DNA of 64,000 nucleotides from Noviherbaspirillum sp. Root189. GTDB taxonomy: Bacteria; Pseudomonadota; Gammaproteobacteria; Burkholderiales; Burkholderiaceae_D. The position numbers were made by a program, and so were the translations under genes. Every line of letters starts with the position of its first letter. Positions within the stretch are counted from its first letter, which is position 1. This document shows positions 1-7,568 of the stretch, one piece after another. Under the pieces are notes generated by a model. The model was not told the origin of the DNA. It worked only from the letters and a program-made list of their open reading frames with translations, and did not search any database. The stretch is from the NCBI RefSeq assembly GCF_001428545.1, contig NZ_LMHZ01000019.1:1-64000 (forward strand). The letters are read 5' to 3'.

Positions 1-96
1 ATGTTTTATAACTCAAGGCGCCGGCATGGTTACAACAACCACCTATCACCGGTAGACTACGAGAAGCAATACTTCGAACGGCTCGCTAGTGTCTAG
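1..96 (+). CDS. IS3-family transposase (OrfB), C-terminal end, partial
   Basis: The frame is open from base 1 and stops at 94-96. The 31 visible residues start FYNSRRRHGYNN, followed by a LSPVDYE stretch. This is how the integrase-core (DDE) subunit of IS3-family transposases ends. Everything upstream, including the catalytic residues, lies outside the window, so intactness cannot be judged. It overlaps the 3' end of the opposite-strand gene by 11 bp. Confidence 0.75.
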   Translation: MFYNSRRRHGYNNHLSPVDYEKQYFERLASV

Positions 97-114
97 GATA
101 CTGGGGGCGATTCA
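1..114 (+). mobile_element. Right end of an IS3-family insertion sequence
   Basis: After the transposase stop, bases 97-114 end in GGCGATTCA. Read on the other strand this is TGAATCGCCCCC, which starts with TG as IS3-family terminal inverted repeats do. The left end and target duplication are outside the window. The boundary at 114 is inferred from the family pattern, not from seeing both ends. Confidence 0.55.
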
Positions 115-1936
115 TTTCAATCGAATCGCATAGGACTTCTCCATCGAGTGTTTCAATTAATATAGACTCATCCGCCTCTACTCTAAACCTCCACAACTTA
201 TTGGATTGAATTCCGAATACCTTCAGTGATCCGCCCTCGCAGCCAACCTCGAGGATGAGTTGTTCGTCGGACCCGTTCCCCCTTATGGATTGCCACTTGA
301 AGCCTTCTAGCACCTTTTCGCCATAGGCCAACGTATTGGTGCCCAGCAGAACGGCGACCACAAATTGGTGAACGGCGTTAAGTTGTGGCAGTGCGTCCTT
401 TTCCCAGTTCGCCATCGGGTCCTTGAAGAAATCAAAAAGTATCTCCTGTAGCTTCGAGGTCAGGACAGAAATGCCAACGGTCAGAATCTCGGCCAAGCTC
501 TCGTCGCCGTCGAACAGCACCATGGAAGCCATGTACTTCTTAATGGCCGAGCCCATTTGCTGTGCGCTGGTCCAGCCCGGTAGGCACGTGTAACCCGAGG
601 ATTCGTTCGTGAAGGCGCTGACTATCTTCGCGGTAGCGGCATCGAAATCCTTTCCGTCCGCTTCCTTGGCCAGTGTCCGGACTACTACGTCGAAAATTTC
701 TTTGATCAGGCCAGAAACGACCTCCGGTGAGCCGAGATAGTTTGGCTTGGTTGCCACTGTCAATGCCTTGACCATACCGTCTACCGCTGGCTCGGTGAGC
801 GGCTCAAGCAGGCGGTACCGAATGAGGTCCTCCAGTAGTTTCAGATCTTCTTCATCCGAGTCTTCATGATCAGGGCTGTGGACTTCCCGATTTACAATGA
901 CGTCGGTTACCCAAGCTCCACCTTCGTTGTCGAAGGAAAAACCAACGTCAAAGTACAGTATGCCGGTCCAGCTTCGATGCATGCGCAACCGTGTGCCAGT
1001 GAAGTAAATGAACCACTTCTGCTCCATTACGGTGGGATAGAAGCCGCGTTCGATGTTTTCCATCTCTTCAGGTGTGAACCGGAGCTTTGGGTAAAGAACC
1101 ACATGCCGCTCCGGCATAACCTGGAGGTCGTACCAGTCTTCTGGCTGGACATTCGGATGCTCACTGTAAGGAATGGCGCCAACTACTTTTTCTGCAGCGT
1201 GAAGAATAGCGAGGTCCCTGTCACGCCCTTCAACGTTAAGGGACTGCCGGATTAGATCGCGTGCCTCGTTAAAACTAACCCAGCGCATTCTGTTCGTTTG
1301 CCAATTCGGTTTGGCAGGAGGATGCTTGGCATCCATTACATAGAAGTTCGAGCTGGAAGACACGCTCCCGAAGAGCCCCGGCACGCTGATTCGAATACGT
1401 ACTTCATACCCTGTCTTTTCACGAACGGCACGGATGGCTGCGTCCCGAGGCGACTCGCCAGCCTTTGCCCGAGTCTTAGCAAATGTCCATGCATAGCCGC
1501 CATGATGTTTAGTCGGTTCGCGCAGCAAAACCTTTCCACCTCCGCTGATGACTACGCCGCCAAAGCTGTCAGCAGCCTGTTCCACTTCGACAAACGCGGG
1601 GTCGGTTTGTAACTTATAAAGAACGTCCCGGACATCGTGATAAAGGATGGACCGCTTATGCCCCTGCCTCTTTGCGACTTCTGACTTGAAGTTACTATAG
1701 TCAAGATCCTCCATGAGACGCGCCATTGCGGCCGATACTTCTGCTCGCGGAGCTTGTGCCCTAAAGCGATAATCCGTGTCCTTACTTTCCTGGATTGCGC
1801 AAAGCCCCGGAAGATAATGCTGTTTAAGTGCAGTCAAGTCGCCTTTGACGCTGGCGCGCACAGTCAGCGTGCCGCTTTGCTTGTCACCCGGCTTTTGTAC
1901 GACACTGAAGAATCCAATTGGAGTAATGAGCCACAT
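86..1936 (-). CDS. Nudix-like fusion protein with degenerate Nudix box, defence-associated context
   Basis: This 616-aa protein appears to have three parts. Residues 1-115 form an unnamed N-terminal domain starting WLITPIGFFSVVQKPGD. Residues 120-250 resemble a Nudix domain. Residues 305-380 contain WFIYFTGTRLRMHRSWTG, a stretch I recall from proteins that also carry ADP-ribosyl-glycohydrolase or Nudix domains. The rest is unassigned and mostly helical. The Nudix box (REUxEExGU) reads RAVREKTGY at 169-177: the first and third catalytic glutamates are Ala170 and Lys174, and the leading glycine is missing. Binding without hydrolysis is therefore more likely than an active pyrophosphatase. The last few codons and the stop come from the adjoining IS end, so the native C-terminus is altered. 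It is divergent from a WYL regulator and an R-M operon. Its function is unknown. Confidence 0.6.
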   Translation of the reverse strand: MWLITPIGFFSVVQKPGDKQSGTLTVRASVKGDLTALKQHYLPGLCAIQESKDTDYRFRAQAPRAEVSAAMARLMEDLDYSNFKSEVAKRQGHKRSILYHDVRDVLYKLQTDPAFVEVEQAADSFGGVVISGGGKVLLREPTKHHGGYAWTFAKTRAKAGESPRDAAIRAVREKTGYEVRIRISVPGLFGSVSSSSNFYVMDAKHPPAKPNWQTNRMRWVSFNEARDLIRQSLNVEGRDRDLAILHAAEKVVGAIPYSEHPNVQPEDWYDLQVMPERHVVLYPKLRFTPEEMENIERGFYPTVMEQKWFIYFTGTRLRMHRSWTGILYFDVGFSFDNEGGAWVTDVIVNREVHSPDHEDSDEEDLKLLEDLIRYRLLEPLTEPAVDGMVKALTVATKPNYLGSPEVVSGLIKEIFDVVVRTLAKEADGKDFDAATAKIVSAFTNESSGYTCLPGWTSAQQMGSAIKKYMASMVLFDGDESLAEILTVGISVLTSKLQEILFDFFKDPMANWEKDALPQLNAVHQFVVAVLLGTNTLAYGEKVLEGFKWQSIRGNGSDEQLILEVGCEGGSLKVFGIQSNKLWRFRVEADESILIETLDGEVLCDSIEMNRPQYPRH

Positions 1937-1973
1937 GATTTGATTTCCTTTAGGAATTTATTATCATACTGCA

Positions 1974-2012
1974 ATCATAATCATTTTGATCGTAATCTTT
2001 TATTTTTATGAT
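1974..2012. promoter_or_regulatory. Candidate operator/promoter between Nudix-like gene and WYL regulator
   Basis: The AT-rich divergent intergenic region contains the inverted repeat ATCATAA (1974-1980) and TTATGAT (2006-2012). A smaller ATCA-TTT-TGAT palindrome lies between the arms. WYL regulators of defence islands commonly bind inverted repeats next to their own gene. The assignment is by position only. Confidence 0.3.
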
Positions 2013-2090
2013 CCGGTCGACGCCTGACAATGATTTGCTTATAATTCCTTGGTTCAACAAATGCCCCAAGGAAAAGGCGAGTTATTGAAG

Positions 2091-3002
2091 ATGAGCGCGA
2101 ATCGCTTGGAAAAACTCGGGCACGTCCAGCGCGACCGAATGGCATATATCGAACTTCGGCTTTGGTTTGTGGGCGAAATTCGCCGGCAGGACTTGGCCGC
2201 GCGCTTCGGCATTCAGACGGCCGCCGCGACACGCGACTTGGGACTTTACAGAGAACTGGCGCCGTCAAACATTGAGTACGACAACAGTTCAAAAACATAC
2301 GTTATCGGTGCCGCCTTCGCGCCCCTATTTAGTTTTTCGGCCGAACGTGTCTTGACCTGGCTGGCTGAAGGTTTTGGTGACGGCGAACCAATACACTCCC
2401 GTACTGGTATTACCTGTGACATATCGAGCAAGTTGGGTCAACCAGACTTGAGTACGCTGGCCAAGGTAACCCGTGCCATCAGCCAGAAGTGTCCTTTGAG
2501 GATCAGATATCACTCTGTCGAAAACGGCCAAAGCGAGCGAGAAATTATCCCCTTTGCGCTGCTAGACACGGGCCTCCGTTGGCACGTTCGAGCATTTGAC
2601 CGCAAGTCTAATGAATTCCGCGACTTTGTTTTAACTCGAATTCAAGATCCCTTTGTTATGAAAGGCGACTTGGTCGCACCTCACGAACGATCTGACCAAG
2701 ACATTCAGTGGACCCGCATTGTCGAATTGGAACTGGTTCCGCACCCCGATCAGCCACGTCCGGAAATAACCCTACTGGACTATGGAATGCCGGAAGGCGT
2801 GCTGCCCCTTAAATTGCGCGCAGCCACCGCTGGCTATGTTCTACGCAAATGGAGTGTCGACTGCTCTCCTGACCATACACTCCGCGGGCCTGAATACCGT
2901 CTCTGGTTGAAAGACCCTCTCGCGCTCTATGGTGTAAAAAACGCCGTATTGGCACCTGGCTATCGCTCGCCAGAACTGAAAACCAAGGAAATTAAAGAAT
3001 GA
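2091..3002 (+). CDS. WYL-domain transcriptional regulator (CapW/BrxR-like)
   Basis: About 303 aa. An N-terminal winged-helix region (ELRLWFVGEIRRQDLAARFGI) is followed by a WYL domain (LRIRYHSVENGQ, then GLRWHVRAFDR) and a C-terminal extension. This is the layout of BrxR/CapW repressors, which control BREX, CBASS and restriction loci and respond to a ligand bound by the WYL domain. ATG 2091 is preferred because AAGGCGAG lies upstream; TTG 2049 or ATG 2061 would add 10-14 residues. Its stop overlaps the first hsdM start in ATGA, so it is probably the first gene of the R-M operon and its autoregulator. The ligand is unknown. Confidence 0.8.
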   Translation: MSANRLEKLGHVQRDRMAYIELRLWFVGEIRRQDLAARFGIQTAAATRDLGLYRELAPSNIEYDNSSKTYVIGAAFAPLFSFSAERVLTWLAEGFGDGEPIHSRTGITCDISSKLGQPDLSTLAKVTRAISQKCPLRIRYHSVENGQSEREIIPFALLDTGLRWHVRAFDRKSNEFRDFVLTRIQDPFVMKGDLVAPHERSDQDIQWTRIVELELVPHPDQPRPEITLLDYGMPEGVLPLKLRAATAGYVLRKWSVDCSPDHTLRGPEYRLWLKDPLALYGVKNAVLAPGYRSPELKTKEIKE

Positions 3003-4495
3003 GCGCATATCAAGTCTCGTTGAGTCAACTTGAAGGTCATCTCTGGGAATCCGCCAACATTCTGCGCGGTCCGGTGGATGCTGCTGACTTCAAGACCTAC
3101 ATTTTCCCGCTGCTGTTCTTTAAGCGCATCTGCGACGTCTGGGACGAGGAATATCAAGAGATTGTCGATGACACCGGCGACGAGCAGCTAGCTTGGTTCC
3201 CCGAGTCGCACCGCTTTCAGATTCCGGAAGACTGCCACTGGAACGATGTCCGCACCAAGGGGAGCAACGTCGGAGCAGCACTGCAGCGTGCCATGCGCGA
3301 GATAGAAAAGGCAAACCCGGAAACACTATATGGTGTGTTCGGCGACGCACAGTGGTCGAACAAGGACCGACTGTCGGATGCCTTGCTCAAGGACCTGATC
3401 GAGCACTTCTCCAAGCTGCCGTTTGGCAACAAGAACGTCAACTCGGACCTGCTCGGCGACGCTTACGAATACTTGATCAAGAAGTTCGCCGACGCCACCA
3501 ACAAGAAGGCCGGCGAGTTTTATACCCCACGAAGTATTGTGCGGTTGATGATCGACATGCTCGATCCCAAGGAAGCCGAGACCATCTACGACCCAGCCTG
3601 TGGGACTGGTGGCATGTTGCTGGCCGCCGTACAGCATGTCAAAGAGATGCACGGCGACGTCAAGCGGCTGTGGGGGAAGCTGTATGGGCAGGAAAAAAAC
3701 CTCACCACTTCATCCATCGCGCGGATGAATTTGTTCCTGCATGGCATCGAGGACTTCCAAGTGGTGCGCGGCGACACCCTGCGCAACCCGGCCTTCTTCG
3801 AGGGCGACCGACTGGCCACCTTCGACTGCGTGATCGCCAATCCACCGTTTTCGCTGGAAAAGTGGGGCGAAGACTTGTGGCTGAACGACCCCTTTGGCCG
3901 CAACTTTGCCGGCCTACCGCCGTCCTCCAGCGGTGACTTCGCGTGGGTGCAGCACATGGTCAAGTCAATGGCCGATGTGACCGGCCGGATGGCCGTGGTG
4001 CTACCCCAGGGCGCCCTTTTCCGCAAAGGTGTGGAGGGTAGTATCCGGCAAAAACTCCTGGAAATGGATCTGGTCGAGGCCGTCGTCGGTCTGGCGCCCA
4101 ATTTGTTCTACGGCACAGGGCTCGCCGCGTGCATCCTGGTGCTGCGTAAGCGCAAGTCGACTAAGAACAAGAAGAAGGTGCTGATCGCCGATGCGTCACG
4201 TTTGTTCCGCCGAGGTCGGGCGCAAAACTACCTGGAGCCTGAGCACGCTGCCGAAATCCTCAGTTGGTATCGCGGTTTCAACGATGTGCAGTATACGGTC
4301 CGGGTGGTCAGCCTCGACGAGATCAAAGCAGAGGACTGGACGCTGAACATCTCGCGTTATGTACTGCCGCCGCTGCAGGAAGACATCCCGCCACTGTCTG
4401 ACGCTATCGCGGCATTCAAGGAGGCGCTGGCCCGCTGTCGCGAGGCCGAAGAACGGCTTGCGCAGGTTATGACCGAAGATGGATGGCTAAAATGA
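2999..4495 (+). CDS. hsdM: Type I restriction-modification methyltransferase subunit HsdM (first copy)
   Basis: This 498-aa protein is the normal HsdM length. The N-terminal helical domain begins LEGHLWESANILRGPVDAAD. The methyltransferase domain has the SAM-binding motif DPACGTGG at 198-205 and the catalytic motif NPPF at 281-284; FYTPR near 175 is also typical. It should methylate adenine in the site chosen by HsdS. It starts in a 4-bp ATGA overlap with the WYL gene, with AAGGAA upstream. A second, divergent hsdM lies 380 bp downstream; both keep their catalytic motifs, which is unusual for one operon. Confidence 0.93.
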   Translation: MSAYQVSLSQLEGHLWESANILRGPVDAADFKTYIFPLLFFKRICDVWDEEYQEIVDDTGDEQLAWFPESHRFQIPEDCHWNDVRTKGSNVGAALQRAMREIEKANPETLYGVFGDAQWSNKDRLSDALLKDLIEHFSKLPFGNKNVNSDLLGDAYEYLIKKFADATNKKAGEFYTPRSIVRLMIDMLDPKEAETIYDPACGTGGMLLAAVQHVKEMHGDVKRLWGKLYGQEKNLTTSSIARMNLFLHGIEDFQVVRGDTLRNPAFFEGDRLATFDCVIANPPFSLEKWGEDLWLNDPFGRNFAGLPPSSSGDFAWVQHMVKSMADVTGRMAVVLPQGALFRKGVEGSIRQKLLEMDLVEAVVGLAPNLFYGTGLAACILVLRKRKSTKNKKKVLIADASRLFRRGRAQNYLEPEHAAEILSWYRGFNDVQYTVRVVSLDEIKAEDWTLNISRYVLPPLQEDIPPLSDAIAAFKEALARCREAEERLAQVMTEDGWLK

Positions 4496-4872
4496 CAGAT
4501 AGTGATGCAAAAAATCCGACCGATTGCATAGAGCGATTGACGGCCTTTCTTGCACAAATTTGCAGTTCAAACGAAGAGGGCGGATTTGTCAGGCGAGTTG
4601 CGTTGAGTAATGCGCGTTGGCTGGCTGTTGAGCAATGCCTGAGCGAGTCGAATCGCAATGTACTTCGGGATATCGCCTGCAACTCGCCAATTGGCTTTTT
4701 CAGCCCCTGTAATTTGAAGGTGCATTACGTGCTTGACGAAGATTTTATTGATGGAGGAAGTGCATTGATCGTTTTCGCCCTTGTTGGTAGCACGTGGAAC
4801 CATGTAATCAGGGTTCGAGAGCAGAATACCTTCGTTTCCGTTGATGCTTGGTTGGCAGGGGATGAGTTATGA
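4492..4872 (+). CDS. Small protein of unknown function between the two hsdM genes
   Basis: 126 aa from ATG 4492, which overlaps the hsdM stop in ATGA; ATG 4483 would add three residues. The 3' end overlaps the second hsdM by 4 bp, so it is translationally coupled on both sides. I recognise no family. It has no signal peptide or membrane segment. The N-terminal half is rich in charged and polar residues, and the C-terminal half looks like mixed beta strands (LKVHYVLDED, ALIVFALVGSTW, TFVSVDAWL). Base composition is visibly more AT-rich than the flanking hsdM genes, suggesting separate acquisition. A role in R-M control or as an accessory subunit is inference from position alone. Confidence 0.7.
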   Translation: MTDSDAKNPTDCIERLTAFLAQICSSNEEGGFVRRVALSNARWLAVEQCLSESNRNVLRDIACNSPIGFFSPCNLKVHYVLDEDFIDGGSALIVFALVGSTWNHVIRVREQNTFVSVDAWLAGDEL

Positions 4873-6383
4873 GCCGCATCAGCCAACAAGCACTGGAAAG
4901 CTACCTTTGGGGTGCAGCGGTGCTGCTGCGCGGCCTCATTGACGCCGGTGACTACAAGCAGTTCATCTTCCCGTTGCTGTTTTACAAGCGCGTCTCGGAT
5001 GTCTGGGACGAGGAGTACCAAGCGGCGCTAGCCAGCTCCAATGGGGACCTCTCCTATGCACAGTTCGCTGAGAACCATCGCTTCCAGATTACTACTGGCG
5101 CACACTGGAACGATGTGCGTCAGACGCCGAAGAACGTGGGTGCAGCCATTCAGAAGGCCATGCGCGCCATCGAGACCGCCAACCCGGATCTGCTCGATGG
5201 CATCTTCGGCGATGCCCCTTGGACAAACCGTGAGCGCCTGCCCGACGAAACGCTGAAAAACCTGATCGAGCACTTCTCGACGCAGACACTCTCGGTGGCT
5301 AACGTTCCCGAAGACGAGCTAGGCAATGCCTACGAATACCTGATCAAGAAGTTCGCCGACGACTCAGGCCACACAGCCGCCGAGTTCTACACCAACCGCA
5401 CCGTTGTGCACCTGATGACGCAACTTCTGGCGCCGCAGGCGGGCGAGTCGATCTATGACCCCACGTGCGGCACCGGCGGCATGTTGATCTCGGCGCTGGA
5501 CGAAGTGAAGCGCTCGGGTGGCGAGTACCGCACGCTCAAGCTCTACGGGCAGGAACGCAACCTCATCACCTCGTCCATCGCCCGCATGAACCTGTTCCTG
5601 CACGGAGTCGAGGACTTCGAAATCATTCGGGGTGACACCCTGGCCGAACCGAAGCACATCGAAGGCGACCGTTTGCGCCAGTTCGATGTGATCCTGGCCA
5701 ACCCGCCGTACTCCATTAAACAGTGGAATCGCGAGGCCTGGAGCAGCGACAAATGGGGCCGAAACTCGCTGGGCACGCCGCCGCAAGGCCGTGCCGACTA
5801 CGCCTTCCAGCAGCACATCCTAACCAGTCTCACCGCCAAAGGTCGTAGTGCCGTGCTTTGGCCGCACGGCGTGCTGTTCCGTAACGAAGAACAGGCCATG
5901 CGCGCCAAGATGGTCGAGCAGGACTGGGTCGAGGCCGTCATCGGCTTGGGGCCGAACCTGTTCTACAACTCCCCGATGGAGTCGTGCATCGTCATCTGCA
6001 ACCGCAAGAAGGCCGCCGCTCGCAAGGGCAAGGTGATCTTCATCGACGCGGTGAACGAGGTCGCCCGGGAACGTGCTCAGAGCTTTCTGAAGCCCGAGCA
6101 CCAGCAGCGCATCCTGAGCGCTTACAAGACCTTTGTGGATGTGCCCAGTTTCGCCAGGGTCGCCACCCTGGCCGAAGTCGGCGCCAATGCGGGCAATCTC
6201 TCGATCCCACTGTACGTGAAGCGCATTGCCGCCGCCATCGCCACCGACAGCAATGGGAACGCGGTATCGCTGCGCTCAGCCTGGGATCAGTGCCAGACCG
6301 ATGGCCGTGCCTTTTGGCAACAGATGGACGCGCTGGTGGAAACTCTGGATGGACTGATTACGGAGGACATCAAGCGTGTCTGA
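4869..6383 (+). CDS. hsdM: Type I restriction-modification methyltransferase subunit HsdM (second copy)
   Basis: This 504-aa protein is a paralogue of the first HsdM, with a similar opening (LESYLWGAAVLLRGLIDAGD) and DVWDEEYQ block. SAM motif DPTCGTGG is at 197-204 and catalytic motif NPPY at 278-281, so both copies look competent. The FYTPR block of copy one reads FYTNR here. It overlaps hsdS by 8 bp. A type I methylase is normally M2S; two different M genes beside one hsdS raise the possibility of a mixed M1-M2-S enzyme, or of M1 being left from an older system. Confidence 0.93.
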   Translation: MSRISQQALESYLWGAAVLLRGLIDAGDYKQFIFPLLFYKRVSDVWDEEYQAALASSNGDLSYAQFAENHRFQITTGAHWNDVRQTPKNVGAAIQKAMRAIETANPDLLDGIFGDAPWTNRERLPDETLKNLIEHFSTQTLSVANVPEDELGNAYEYLIKKFADDSGHTAAEFYTNRTVVHLMTQLLAPQAGESIYDPTCGTGGMLISALDEVKRSGGEYRTLKLYGQERNLITSSIARMNLFLHGVEDFEIIRGDTLAEPKHIEGDRLRQFDVILANPPYSIKQWNREAWSSDKWGRNSLGTPPQGRADYAFQQHILTSLTAKGRSAVLWPHGVLFRNEEQAMRAKMVEQDWVEAVIGLGPNLFYNSPMESCIVICNRKKAAARKGKVIFIDAVNEVARERAQSFLKPEHQQRILSAYKTFVDVPSFARVATLAEVGANAGNLSIPLYVKRIAAAIATDSNGNAVSLRSAWDQCQTDGRAFWQQMDALVETLDGLITEDIKRV

Positions 6384-7566
6384 CAAAAACAATAAAACCC
6401 TGAAGCCCCGCTGGCGACGGGTGAAATTCGGCGACGTGGTGCGCCTCTCGAAAGCCCGCAGCCAAGATCCGCTGACCGATGGCATTGAACGCTACGTCGG
6501 TCTGGAACACCTCGAACCAGGGGACTTGCGCATCCGCAGTTGGGGCAGTGTCGCTGACGGCGTGACCTTCACCAGCGTGTTTCAAGCTGGGCAAGTGCTC
6601 TTCGGCAAGCGACGCGCATACCAGCGCAAGGTGGCCCTGGCGGATTTCTCCGGTGTGTGTTCTGGGGACATCTACGTGTTGGAGACCAAGGACGCGCAGG
6701 CATTGTTGCCGGAGTTGTTGCCATTCATTTGCCAGACCGATGCCTTTTTTGATCATGCTGTGGGCACATCAGCTGGCTCATTGAGCCCCCGCACCAACTG
6801 GACGAGTTTGGCAAGTTATGAGTTTTTGCTCCCTCCACTGGGAGAGCAGGAAAGGATTGCCTTCCTGCTCGCCTCTGCAGACGAGTACATATATCAAATC
6901 CAATCCACTCGTTCGAGTCTTGGGAATCTAGAGCGGTCCGCCATTCAATCAATTCTCGGCAACGAGGGAGATTGGCAAATGGCGACCATGAAGAGTATCG
7001 TCAAGCGCATTGAAGCAGGGAAAAGCCCCAAAGCATCCTCCCTGCCGGCAGAGCCTAACGAGTTCGGTGTTCTTAAAGTTAGTGCAGTCGGTTCCCAAGG
7101 GTATTGCCCTGATGAGAATAAGGCGCTACTAGATTCTGATGACTTCGTAGTCGATGCCACCGTACAGCCTGGCGACTTTCTTGTGACGAGAGCAAACGCT
7201 CAGCCGCAAGGTGTTGCGCGAACTTGCATTGTGGAAAACACCCCGAGCAACCTAATGCTCAGCGACAAGACATGGCGACTCAATTTCGAGAGCGATGCGC
7301 CACCGAAAAGATTCGTGTTGGCTTGGACTAAGCTGCCCAAGTTTCGGTCATACATTGAAGCACTCTGTTCAGGCACAGAGGCGAAGAACATTTCGCAAGA
7401 AAAATTTCTGGCGGGACCAATGGTTGTTCTGAGTGAAAAACAGCAATTCGATGTTGATCAATTGCTACGCCAAACGGACTTGACCAGAAAAGCGCTTGAA
7501 GAACGCGAACGTGTTTCGGCCGCTATGAAACGCGCCCTTCTGAAAAAATCACTTGGGGAGAACTAA
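6376..7566 (+). CDS. hsdS: Type I restriction-modification specificity subunit HsdS
   Basis: 396 aa from a GTG start that overlaps the hsdM stop by 8 bp. There are two target-recognition domains. The first spans about 10-160 and ends with LPPLGEQERIAFLL, as TRDs do before the conserved helix. A central coiled spacer covers about 160-195. The second TRD starts at GDWQMATMKSIV, and the protein ends in a charged helix (LTRKALEERERVSAAMKRALLKK). HsdS fixes the bipartite DNA target. From about 6840 on, the DNA is clearly less GC-rich than the first TRD, suggesting that the second half came by recombination. The recognised sequence cannot be predicted. Confidence 0.9.
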   Translation: MSDKNNKTLKPRWRRVKFGDVVRLSKARSQDPLTDGIERYVGLEHLEPGDLRIRSWGSVADGVTFTSVFQAGQVLFGKRRAYQRKVALADFSGVCSGDIYVLETKDAQALLPELLPFICQTDAFFDHAVGTSAGSLSPRTNWTSLASYEFLLPPLGEQERIAFLLASADEYIYQIQSTRSSLGNLERSAIQSILGNEGDWQMATMKSIVKRIEAGKSPKASSLPAEPNEFGVLKVSAVGSQGYCPDENKALLDSDDFVVDATVQPGDFLVTRANAQPQGVARTCIVENTPSNLMLSDKTWRLNFESDAPPKRFVLAWTKLPKFRSYIEALCSGTEAKNISQEKFLAGPMVVLSEKQQFDVDQLLRQTDLTRKALEERERVSAAMKRALLKKSLGEN

Positions 7567-7568
7567 CA

